A program made the position numbers and the translations under genes. Source: Chelonoidis abingdonii (taxonomy: Eukaryota > Chordata > Testudines > Testudinidae). From it: 64,000 nt of DNA. Positions 50,801 to 62,800 of this stretch are shown here, piece by piece; position 1 is the first letter of the stretch, and every line of letters starts with the position of its first letter. Under the pieces are notes generated by a model. It searched no databases and was not told the DNA's origin. It worked only from the letters and a program-made list of their open reading frames with translations. Location of the stretch: assembly GCF_003597395.2 (NCBI RefSeq), contig NC_133790.1:22854215-22918214 (forward strand). Reading direction: 5' to 3'.

Positions 50801-53800
50801 ACAGGATACCTTTGTCAGACTCTTCAGTGCACAAGGCTTGGTATCCTAGATTAGTTTCCCTTTTCCTGTATTCACTGACCCCCAACTCCAGGATTACTAG
50901 CATTGTCATCTGAAACCAACTAATCTTGCAGGCAGCAGTGGACTTCTTGGTGTCACCTTATTGACTTTACAACCTAATTACACAACTAAATATCTCTGCA
51001 TCTCCCAGATTAAAGAAAATCAACGGGTCCTAAATAAACTATATTAGAAGAATAGACAGATGTGTCTTATGTAATGTATACATAATCTGTTTAAGATTAC
51101 TGGGGGAAGTGTGGACATGAGTTTCCAAAGAAGCATCAAGCTCAGGATAACAGTAAACACGCTCCCTCCCAAATGCATGCACTGCATCATAGACTAAGAG
51201 TATCAAGAGAAAGCACTATTTTCTAGATCTGGTTAGAATCCTGGGGTGCTTCAAGTAGCTACAGATTTTTGTTGTGAGGCAAAAAAGACATTTGCCCATG
51301 CACAGGATAAGAGTCTGTAAAAGCATTCTACACAGCACGCTTCCATCAACTCCATCCCTGTGACCTTGTCAGAAGGACTGACCCACAATTTTGTCATTAA
51401 TACTTACGGGGGGGGGGGGGGGGCGGGGGGGGTGTCTCAAACACTTAATTCCTAATCAACTCTCCATAAAGTACGGAGAAGCTATTTCTTCCTCATAATA
51501 CTCTTTGGCAGTCTTATGCTCCTGTTATGTACAGAGTCTTTCAAAGTTATTTCCTGTTCAGATTCTCTGTGTCACTCATGGATACTTGGAAGGAATGAGA
51601 CTCATGGCAACTAAATTCACATTATGTCAACCACAACTAGAGAGACAGGTAGGACATTTTTATATTGATAGTAGATGAAAAGAAATAAATTTAAAACCAT
51701 CCCATCACTACTACACTTGCTCCACAAAGTCCCAGTTGACCAAGGTATCTGGGTCAGCAAAGTTCACTGTGTAGTCCTGCTCCTCGAACACCACAAACTG
51801 CGCAGCTGGAAGGAAGACAAAGGCATAAATGGATAAAAAGACGGTTACTCACCTTTGTAACTGTTGTTCTTCGAGATGTGTTGACTCATATCCATTCCAA
51901 GTCGGTGTGCGGGTTGCTGCGTGCACGTTCGTCGGAAGACTTTTCCCCTAGCAACACCCGCGTGAGTTCGACATGGCGCCCCTGGCGTGGCGCCGTTTGC
52001 GGCACCGATTATATACCCTGCCGACCGCCCGTCCTCAGTTCCTTCCTTGCCGGCTCTCCGACAGTGGAAGGAGGGCGGGTGTGGAATGGATATGAGCAAC
52101 ACATCTCGAAGAACAACAGTTACAAAGGTGAGTAACCGTCTTTTCTTCTTCGAGTGCTTGCTCATATCCATTCCAAGTAGGTGAATCCCAAGCCTTACCT
52201 AGGCAGCGGGGTCAGAGTCGGGCACTGCCAAATGCAAGACAGCCAGGCCCAGAGCTGCGTCGTCCCTGGATTATTGTACCAGGGCATAATGGGCAGAGAA
52301 GGTGTGCACCGAAGACCACGTAGCTGCACGGCAAATCTCATGGATCGGCACACGAGCTAGAAAGGCCATCGATGAGGCCTGAGCCCTGGTGGAATGTGCA
52401 GTCACTCGGCCTGGAGAGGCGTGAGCCAAATCATGGCACACTTGAATGCACGCCGTGACCCAAGACGATATTCTGAGATGAGACAGGTTGACCTTTCATC
52501 CTGTCTGCCACGGCGACAAAAAGTTGGGGCGTCTTACGGAAAGGTCTGGTGCGGTCAGTGTAAAATGCTAGTGCTCTACGCACGTCCAGCGAGTGTAATT
52601 GCTGCTCTCTACAGGATGTGTGAGGTTTAGGAAAAAGACCAGGAGGAATATGTCTTGGTTGAGGTGAAAGGATGATACCACCTTGGGAAGGAAGGCCGGA
52701 TGCGGGCGCAGCTGCACCTTGTCCTTGTGAAATATCGTGTAAGGCGGGTCCACCATGAGAGCTCGAAGCTCCGAAACTCTCCTAGCCGATGTAATGGCTA
52801 CAAGGAACGCCACCTTCCACGATAAGTACAGTAGAGAGCAGGTTGCCAAGGGCTCGAACGGAGGGGCCATTAGTCTCGACAGAACCAAATTAAGGTCCCA
52901 GGAAGGGGCGGGGCACCGGACCTGAGGAAACAGGCGCTCCAGGCCTTTGAGGAACCTCGAGACCATCGGGTGAGAGAAAACAGGAGGCGGCTCCTTCTCC
53001 GGGATGGAACGTCGAAATAGCAGCCAGGTGTACGCACAAGGATGAGAGTGCGAGGCCCTGCTGCTTGAGGTACCAGAGTTATTCCAATATTACATGGATG
53101 GGAGCCTGTGCAGGTGTCGTATGATGCGCCTGACACCAGCAGGAGAACCTCTTCCACTTTGCCACATAGGTAGCTCTAGTGGACGGCTTCCTGCTCCCCA
53201 GGAGGACTCGCTGCACTGGGGTGGAGCAATGCAGCTCCGAGCGACTCAGCCACTCAGGAACCACGCCGTCAGGTGGAGGGATTGCAGGTCGGGATGGAGA
53301 AGCCTGCCGTGGTCTTGGGATATCAGGTCCTGATGGAGAGGCAGGGGGACGGGGCTNNNNNNNNNNNNNNNNNNNNNNNNNCCATGGGTATTAAACTTAA
53401 AGTTTAAACAGTTACAGAACATTCTTTTTGCTCTCTTCCCAATATAAAAGCATTCGTGTTTGAAATCCCACATTTAGAACAAGCTTTTAAAAAGGACAGT
53501 ATGTATCTTCAGTTCACTTTCAATCCAATCCTCACCTCAATTTCATAGTGTCACTACAGGACAAAATTAAGAATTTTCTTTCCCCACCACCTGTCTGTGC
53601 ATTTTGCATATTTGCCATGATTTTTGGATTTCTTTTAATTTTGCAAGCTTAATGCTGAAATTTTCCTGCTTTAGCAATTATCCCTGACACCACGTCGTTA
53701 CAATATCCCTGTAGTGCTGATGTTTGTTTTCTACCCAAGTTACTTGATGCACACTCAAATCTTAATTTTTTAAATATCCCAAGGCAAACATCTGAATGAG

Positions 53801-56800
53801 TGTATATGTTCAAGGAGCCTATATTGGGAAGGGACTGACTTTAGATGGAAATACTGTAACTTAGCTTCTCTTATAGGATTGGTTGATCACGATGAAATAC
53901 CCGATAAAGCAGCAGGAATAATATTGAAGAACCTCGTCACCAGTCACACAAGTTGTAATCATTTTGTATCCATTAGAGCTTTAAATGCATGGAGGGGATG
54001 GTATGATAGGATACCATTTAATTGGCAAAATTAGCAATGACTGTTAAATAATATGAATGGAAAGGCAGAGAGAAGGGAAGACAAACAATTATGAGGCATA
54101 ATGGAACAGCTCAGAAGGGAGGGATGCTCAGTGTTTTGAGCATATTGGCCTGCTAAACCCAGGGGTTGTTGAGTTGATCCTTGAGGGGCCATTTAGGGAT
54201 CTGGGGCAAAGAATCTGTTAGGATTGTCTGCTTTGGACAGGGCTTTATGGACTTAGATAGCTCCTGAGGTCCCTTCCAACCTGATATTCATATGATTTAT
54301 GATCGAGCCCCAGATAGGTATATCGTTTTCCCAGTTCCCCACACTAGAAGATTCCACGGGTAGAATCATGCTATTGCTGTTTCCTACAACAGCATCTCCG
54401 AAAATAATCTAGCATACACAGAATAAATCAAATCTAAAATATAATTCACTCCTGCTACCTGAGCCAAGGGGAGGGAGGGACAAACAAAAAACAAGACATG
54501 AGACCGAACAAAGGACATGAGCTCTGCATGATGCACTCGATAGTATATGACATACTGATGTTGGGCTTGTTCTGTAGCCTTATTCTCTGGATGGCAGGGC
54601 CTTGCAGACAGAACTAGAGAGTATTGTATGATGCATGCTTATGGAAGGGGAGTTATGGAGTAGGAGACTGCATTTTTACCATTTAAGAGGTTGGTAAGTT
54701 AACTGGATCAGCATTTGAAAGGCAACGTTTTGTATCGGCCAATATAAATGCACTAGAGTGAGGTTTTCCATAGCAACCAGCTTTCCCTCCAAGTATTTGT
54801 TCATACATGCAGCTAACGTTACCAGGAGAGTTCTTATGAGTTACCCACTCAGATGATTGGGGTGCTCTACATTCATCCACTTGGATCCTTGGGCAACGCT
54901 ACTAACACTTTCTCCCTTCGCATTAGCTGCATTGTTATGGCTGTCCCAACTGCAAGTGGTGTGTTTCCATAGAACACTTTGCAATACAGGAGCAGACTTA
55001 AGTATCAAGAATTTAACTTTACAGAAAGATGAAGGGAATTTGAATTCTCAAGTTACTCTTGAGATTCCTTCTTGTTGATAGACCCAAACAGAATGGCACA
55101 TTTGCTCCAGTTCTACTCAAGGAGAGATAAGATGCAGAATGCAATGCCCAGCAGGAAATATGCCCAACGGGTGATCTTGCTGCAGTAGGTGGATACAGGC
55201 ATATTGGGTCCGGGAGGGCACTTCATGGCTACAGATTCGGCTGGTGGCCATAAAGAGACGCATATACAAATAATTCTAAAACTAGAAGATGATTCGAGAT
55301 CTCTGTTCGGGAATTTGTTGCAAGTTGGCCAAAAATATTTTTGCCCTCTAGACGAAGAGACGAAGACAGATGGAACCTTTCCAAGAGCAGATAGTAGATT
55401 CCTTCAGTCCACCAGAAGTCTGATCATATGTTTCGCAGGAACAATGTTTTTAAAATGCCGCATAGGGTAGTCGGTAGAGCGCATTTACAGGGATACCTTT
55501 GTCAGACTCTTCAGTGCACAAGGTTGGTATCCTAGATTAGTTTCCCTTTTTCCTGTATTCCTGACCCAACTCCAGATTACTAGCGATTGTTCATCTGGAA
55601 ACCCAACTAATCTTGCAGGCAGCAGTGGACTTCTTTGGGTCACCTTATTGAGCTTTACAACTTATTAACAACTAATATCTCTAGCATCTCCCAGATTAAA
55701 GAAATAACGGGTTCTAAATAAACTATATTTAGAACGAATAGACAGATGTGTCTTATGTAATGTATACCTATGCTGTTAAGGATTACTGGGGGAAGTGTGA
55801 CATGAGTCAAAGAAGCTATCAAAGCTCAGGATAACAGTAAACACGCTGCCCTCCAAATGCTATGCACTGCATCATAGACTAAGGTATCAAGAGAAAGCAC
55901 TATTTTCTAGATCTGGTTAGAATCCTGGGGTGCTTCAAGTGCTTACAGATTTTTGTTGTGAGGCAAAAAAGAATTTGCCCATTGCACAGATAGAGTCTGT
56001 AAAGCAATTCTACACGCACCGTTCCATCAACTCCATCCCTTGACCTGTCAGAAGGACTGACCCACAATTTTGTCATTAATACTTACGGGGGGGGGGGGGG
56101 GGCAGGGGGGGGCTTGCTCAAACACTTAATTTTCCTATCAACTTTCCTCCATTAAAGTACGGAGAAGCTATTTCTTCCTCATAATACTCTTTGGCAGTCT
56201 TATTGCTCCTGATTATGTACAGGTCTTTCAAAGTTATTTCCTGTTCAGATTCTCTTGTGTCACTCATGGAATACTTGGAAGGAATGAGACTCATGGCACT
56301 AAATTCACATTATGTCAAACCACAACTAGAGGACAGGTAGGGCACCATTTTTATATTGATAGGTAGATGAAAAGAAATAAATTTTAACAACCATCCCATC
56401 ACTTATAAACACTTGCTCCACAAAGTCCCAGTTGACCAAAGGTATTGGAGTCAGCAAGTTCACTGTGTAGCTCCTGCTCCTCAACACCACAAACTGCGCA
56501 GCTGGAAGGAAGACAAAGGCATAAATGGATAAAAAGACGGTTACTCACCTTTGTAACTGTTGTTCTTCGAGATGTGTTGACTCATATCCATTCCAAGTCG
56601 GTGTGCGGGTTGCTGCGTGCACGTTCGTCGGAAGACTTTTCCCCTAGCAACACCCGCGTGAGTTCGACATGGCGCCCCTGGCGTGGCGCCGTTTGCGGCA
56701 CCGATTATATACCCTGCCGACCGCCCGTCCTCAGTTCCTTCCTTGCCGGCTCTCCGACAGTGGAAGGAGGCGGGTTGGAATGGATACTGAGCAACAATAC

Positions 56801-59800
56801 TCGAAGGAAAACAGTTACAAAGGTGAGTAACCGTTCTTTTCTTCTTCGAGTGCTTGCTCATATCAATTCCAAGTAGTGAATCCCAAGCCTTACCTAGGCA
56901 GCGGGTCAGAGTTCGGGCACTGCCAATGCAAGACAGCCAGGGCGCCAGAGCTGCGTCGTCCCTGGTTATTGTACCAGGGCGCTTAATGGGCAGAGAAGGT
57001 GTGACCGAAGACCCGTAGCTGCACGGCAATCTCTGGATCGGCACACGAGCTTAGAAAGGCCCATCGATGAGCCTGAGCCCTGGTGGGAATGTGCAGTCAC
57101 TCGGGCCTGGAGGCGGCGTGAGCCAATCATGGCACACTTGCAATGCACGCCGTGACCCAAGACGAGATTCTGAGATTGAGACGGTTGGACCTTTATTCCG
57201 GTCTGCCCTGGCGACAAAAGTATGGGGGCGTTCTTAGCGGAAAGGTCTGGTCGGTCAGTGTAAAATGCTGGTGCTCTACGCACGTCCAGGAGTGTAATTG
57301 CTGCGTCTCTAAGGATGTGTGAAGGTTTAGGAAAAAAGACCGGAGGAATATGTCTTGGTGAGGGTGGAAAGGATGGAGACCAACCTTGGGAAGGCAAGCG
57401 GATGCGGCGCAGCATTGCACTATGCCGTGCCTGTCGTCGCATCCTAATATGCGTCGGTATACCGGTTCGCGCAAGGTGGTCATTATCCCTCATGTATACC
57501 GAGCTCGAGCTCCGAACTTATGCTCTCCGCGCCTGAGGTCTGTACATGGGTAACAAGGAACGCACCTTCCGATCAGCCTACGCGTGAGATCAGGTTGGCC
57601 GAAAGGGCTTCAACGGACGGGGCCATTTAGTCTCCGACGAACCATTTAAGGTCCAGGAAGGCGGGGCCACCGACATGAGGCAAACAGCGCTCCAGGCCTT
57701 TTGAGGAACCTCGAGACCATCGCTGTGCAGAGAAACAGCAGGAGGCTCCTTCTCGGGATGGAAGTCGAAATAGCAGCCAAGTGGTACGCACAGGATTGGA
57801 GGTGCGAGGGCCTGTGCTTGAGTTTACCAGAGATATTTCCAATATTACATGGATGGGAGCTGTGCAGGTTCGTATGATGGCGCTGACACCGCAGGAGACC
57901 TCTTCCCCTTTGCAACATAGGTAGCTCAGTGGACGGCTTCCTGCTCCCAGGAGGACTCGCTGCACTGGAGGGTGGAGCAATGCGAGCTGTGCCGAGCGAC
58001 TCAGCACTCAGGAACCACGCCGTCAGGTAGGACGGGATTTGCAAGGTCGGGATGGAGAGCTGCCGTGTCTTGGGATCTCAGGCCTGATGGAGAGGCAGTA
58101 GGACGGGGCTGGCTACTGAGAGTCCAGCAACGTGGTTGTTACACGTAGTGTTAGGCGACTGGCCACGCTCGGGCGATCAAGATCACCGGAGCCCTGTCCC
58201 TGCGAGCTTCACCAGGACTTGCTGCACTACGGGAAAGGGTGGGAAGGCATAACCAGGTATGGGCTCGACGAGACGAGGAAGGCGTCGGAGATCGGAGCCC
58301 GGCGAAGACCGGAAAGTGAGCAGAACTGGGCACTTCCGGTTGCTGCGGCGAGGCGATAGAGGTACGATGTGGGGGAAAGCCCCACTTCTGAAGAGAGAAT
58401 GAGCTACGTCTGGTCGAAGTCGACCACTCGTGGGCGGAGAAATGACTGCTGAGCTGTCCGCTAAGGTGGTTCTTGGACCCCTGGGAGGAAGGAAGCCACC
58501 AGATCCATTGATGTGGGCTATACAGAATTCCAATAAATTGATCGCCTCCTGGACGAGGGGGAAGAGGAACGGTCCCCTCCCTGCTTGTTTATTATACATT
58601 TTTATATAGTGCATCGCGGTGGTATTGTCCGTGAGCACTAAAACACAACGGCCTCGCAGGTGGTGAAGAAAGGCCTGACAGGCGAGGCGGACTGCCTGTA
58701 GCTCTCGGATGTTTATATGCAATGATAGCTCCTGGGCGGACCAAAGGCCTTGTGTCCGACGAGCCCCCATGTGAGCCCCCCAGCCCAGAGATGATGCGTC
58801 CGTTGTCAGGGACATGGACGGTTGCCTGGGGTGGAATGGCATGCCCGCACAGACCAGGGAGGGGTTTTGCCACCAGCGGAGGGAGTGTAAGACACTGCGT
58901 GGGATTGTGACAGCGTCCATGCTGTCTCTGTGAGGGCGGTAAACGGAGGCTAGCCAGATTTGAAGGGGGCGAAGGCGGAGCTTGGCGTACTTGGTGACAA
59001 AAGTGCAGGCCGCCATGTCACCGAGAAGGCTGAGACAGACTCGGGTCGAGGTCGTCGGGAAAGCTTGTAGGCTCTCTATGACGGTGACTATTGCCTGGAA
59101 CCGGTTCGGGGGGAGAGAAGCTGTTGCGAGCGTGGAGTCCAGGACAGCCCCATTGAATTCTATCCTCTGAGTGGGTACGAGGATGGACTTGTCAAAATTG
59201 ATCATGAGGCCCAAACGATCGAACAGCTCCATGGTGACGGCTACGTGTGCAGCGACCTGGGTCTCGGAGGTCCCGCGAACAAGCCAGTCGTCCAGGTAGG
59301 GGAAGACGCATATGCGCTGATGACGGAGGAAAGCGGCCACCACTGCCATGCATTTCGTGAAAACAGGTGGGGCAGCGGAGAGGCTGAAGGGAAGGACCAT
59401 GAACTGGAAGTGACGATCTTGCACCATAAAGCGCAGATAGTGTCTGTGTGGGGGGTAAATCGAGACATGAAAGTACGCGTCCTTCATGTCAAGAGCAGCG
59501 AACCAGTCTCCCGGATTCAGGGACGGGATAATAGTCCCCAAGGAAACCATGCGGAACTTCAAATTTTTTAAGAAAGCGTTGAGCCCGCGGAGGTCTAGGA
59601 TGGGTTGAAGGCCTCCTTTCGACTTGGGGATTAAAAAAATATCGGGAGTAAAACCCCCTGCCCCCGAGTTCTTGAGGTACCTCCTCTATAGCTCCGATTT
59701 CGAGAAGCGTGCGGATCTCCTGTCAGAGGAGATGCTTGTGAGAGGGGTCCCTGAAGAGGGGGGGAGAGGGGGGTGAAATAAACTGGAGATGGTAACCAAA

Positions 59801-62800
59801 CTCCATCATGCGTAAGACCCAACGATCGGAAGTTAGTCGGGTCCATGCCAGGAGGGAGGGAGGGAAGAAAGACAGACAGACGGAAAACTGTGTAGGAGTC
59901 CGGGGAAAGACTGGTGCTCTGCTCTCGACCGCACCTTCAAAAGTTTTGCTTTGGTCCCGGCGGTGGTTTGGCCGAACCATTATTCTGCCCCCCTTGAGAA
60001 CCAGACTGGCGTCTCCGGTTCACCCCGGCCACGTCTTCTATTAAAGTCTGTCGAGGGGTGTGGCGGGGTAGGGCGTTGAGGTTGAAGATGGCCCGAAAAG
60101 ACCGCCGTTGGGTCTGCGGAGTGTGCATCCAGAGGGAACGCATTATAACACGGTTTGTCCTTGAGGCTTTTGGAGCCTAGGGTCCGTTTTTTCAGAGAAA
60201 AGACCCCTGGCTTCAACATGGGAGTCTTGAATTGTGTGTTGGCAGTTCGGGGAGGTAGGCGGAAACCTGCAACCAAGATATTCTCCGGCTATTGTGACTC
60301 CTGATGCTGTCAAGGTTGGCCGTCTGATCCGCGCATCGAGGGATGGGCTGTAGGGAGAGGTCCAGGTAGATCTTTTTCCTTTCTTCAAGCAGGCTTTTGG
60401 ATTGGGCGGAAATCCAGCGGGACCAGTTCTGTGAATTTTGCCATGAATTGCCATGGTATTTAAAAGTTGTATCTACTGAGGAGCGCCTGCTGATTAGCGA
60501 CGCGCACTGTAGACCCTGCAGAGTTATTTTACTTGGCTGTTCCCGTAGATCCTTGCTTAGTCCTCCGCGATTTTGGTGGGGGGGCTTGTGGGCCATGTGC
60601 ACTCCTTCGTTCACAGATGTTACGACCAGAGCATGGAGTGGGATGGGTGTTAAAGGTTTCATCATACCCCTTAGAGGGATACATTTTATTCCTCTCCACT
60701 CGCCTTCTGGCGGTTGGGGGACGGACGCCGGAGATTGCCAGATCCAGTCGCTTTTGCCTGGATGGAGCGGATAACGGCAGGGCTCACGGTCGGCATCGGG
60801 ATGTAGAATGTCTCGGCCCGGGTCCATCCCTCAGGACTCCTCACTGGAGTTGTATGCTCAGCGCTTACACGGCGCGAGCAGTCTGGTTGGGCTTCCGGAA
60901 GGTTTCGATGGGGGGCGGACCCGGGTTGATTGTACCGCTCCGGCTTCATTCCAGGCGAGGTACGCCGACTGGCGACCGGGACAATGGCTCATGCTCTGCT
61001 CCTGTTCAGAGTGGGGAGCGTTTCTGTTTTTCTGCGGCTCCTCAGGGGTTCTCTGGGTTTACAGCGGAAGTCTGTCTCGATTGGGTGAGGACGATTGACG
61101 GTTGACCTCTTGGGTACCGCCGGACTGAAGCCGCTGCATCCGCGATTTTGTCGTGGGATCGCCCTGGGGTTTGGTGGTAGGCCCGTGGGCAATCGAAGGA
61201 CCACTGGTGTTGGTCTTTTCAATCCATGGATTCGGAGAGGGGCACGGTGGGGTCAACTTCCCAATACAGAGCGCTTCCGGGGGGACGAACCAGGGTGTTC
61301 TCGACTGGCGGCGAGCTGACCATGTCCGTGCGGCGTGGTTACGGACGTCACGCCGGGTGGGAATTTGGTTCCGGGCGTCATTACCAGGTGCCGAGATCGG
61401 GACCTTGACCAGCGCTGGGGGTGCGGGATGGTTCGACGGGATCGAGTAGTATCGACGGGGGTGGATTGGACTGGGAACGTTGCCGGGTCCTGACCGCTCT
61501 TGATGGGCGTTACCTGGTCCGGAGATACGCGACTGGACGTCCGCGCGGGTCAACCTGGCACCAGAGGGGGTCGTACGGGACTGCGGCGGCGTCTGTGTGA
61601 TCGGCTGGTATGGCGGGGCGGTTGCGGGACCTCGAACCGCAAACGGTTGCTGTCCGTCGCTCTGCTGTGGGACTTTGGCTTGATCATCGCGGCTTTCCGC
61701 CGATAGGGGAGGGGGGGGGGGGGGCGCGCCGCAGTGTCGGGTGTTGAGGGCAATGAGTAGGTTTGTGAGTGCAATCAGTTCCTGCCATTGCGAAGTCTCC
61801 GGTGTGGTGGGACAGCGAGCTCAACCTAAGACATGCGGCGGGGAGCTGTCTTGTCACTGGACTTCAATGGCTCTTGCTGGCCTGAGTCTGCGGGTGGGGG
61901 AATCCGGTGCGCGCAGCTGGCGGTGCGGCGGCTCGGTTGCATGCCTCAGCTGCAGGATTCTTTGTGTGAGTATCGGCAGCTCGCTATGTGTAGCCTTTGA
62001 CTTCTCGCTTCGGGATGGTAGCGGTGCCGTGGTGGATTTGCTTGCGGCGGTGTGTGTGTGCCGTATGGTGTATTTTGGCCGTGGCGGGGTATCCGGCTTG
62101 TCTCCTGGTGCTGTGTGAGCACTTCTGGCCGGTGCGGTTGCACTCGTGGTCGTCGAGTGCAGGGTCGGTGCGCTTCATCATGGAGCTGCTTCATAGCGAG
62201 AGTCTGCTCTTTTATAGTCCAATTGGTTTGAGGGATTTAAATTATATACCTGGACTGTCTCATAATGGTTGGATTTCCCCAGCACTTTCAGGCAGCGATT
62301 CTGGGGGTCTCCCGTAGGGACATCGGCCTGGGCGACAGGTTGGAACCCTGTTGACCGGTGGAGCATGGCTTGGCCAGGCCCGGTGCAGGATCGAACCCCA
62401 GCCCTCTAACTATATACAATAACTATACTAACAACTACTAATAACTATTAACAACTAACACTCTACAAACTAGAACTATGAACTTAGAAAGACAAAAAAC
62501 GGGTGAAGAGCTAGGGAAGGTGGAGCTCAGCTAAGCCGCACTCCAGTTCCAACGACCGACACGGGCAGTAAGAAGGAACTGAGGAGCGGGTGGGTCGGCA
62601 GGGGTATATATGCGGTGCCGCAACGGCGCCATGCCAGGGGGCGCCTGCCGACCCACCGGGTGTTGCTAGGGGAAAATTCTTCTGACGAACGTGCACGCGG
62701 TGTGCGCACACACCTACTTGGAATGGATATGAGCAAGCACTCGAAGAAGTCACCTTTTCCAACTGCGTCCAGGTGACAGCAGAAGTGGCCTTCGCATTAA

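Larger units (their letters stand above)
53382..58110. repeat. Indel-riddled second copy of 48685-53356 (probable false duplication)
   Basis: The order and content equal the first copy: RNF10 intron, SINE, exons 6, 5 and 4, DIRS terminus and recombinase. The differences are mostly missing or added single bases. The best explanation is an unmerged overlap between two contig ends. The copy should not be counted as extra sequence. Confidence 0.85.
51836..62749 (-). mobile_element. DIRS tyrosine-recombinase retrotransposon in RNF10 intron (interrupted by assembly duplication)
   Basis: Read right to left: 5' terminal repeat (62520-62749), gag-like region, RT-RNase H (58183-59640), tyrosine recombinase (about 52240-53330), internal complementary region (52083-52183), 3' terminal repeat (51836-52080). 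DIRS elements lack an integrase and use a tyrosine recombinase on a circular intermediate. The internal region is complementary to both termini: 52083-52144 to the left end and 52145-52183 perfectly to the right end (39 of 39). The true length is about 6.2 kb, because 53357 to about 58110 appears to be a redundant assembly segment. It lies in the same orientation as RNF10. No flanking duplication is expected for this class and none is seen. Confidence 0.88.

Noticed and set aside
54847..56501. A second RNF10-like gene (RING paralogue)
   Set aside because: It is an indel-broken copy of exons 4-6 within the duplicated segment next to an N gap; it most likely reflects assembly.
60533..61105. 190-codon plus-strand frame
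   Set aside because: It is antisense within the DIRS leader region, with competing frames and no family features.
56413..62749. Two independent DIRS insertions in tandem
   Set aside because: The second 3' end repeats the first, including its flanking RNF10 sequence, so it is the same insertion seen twice.
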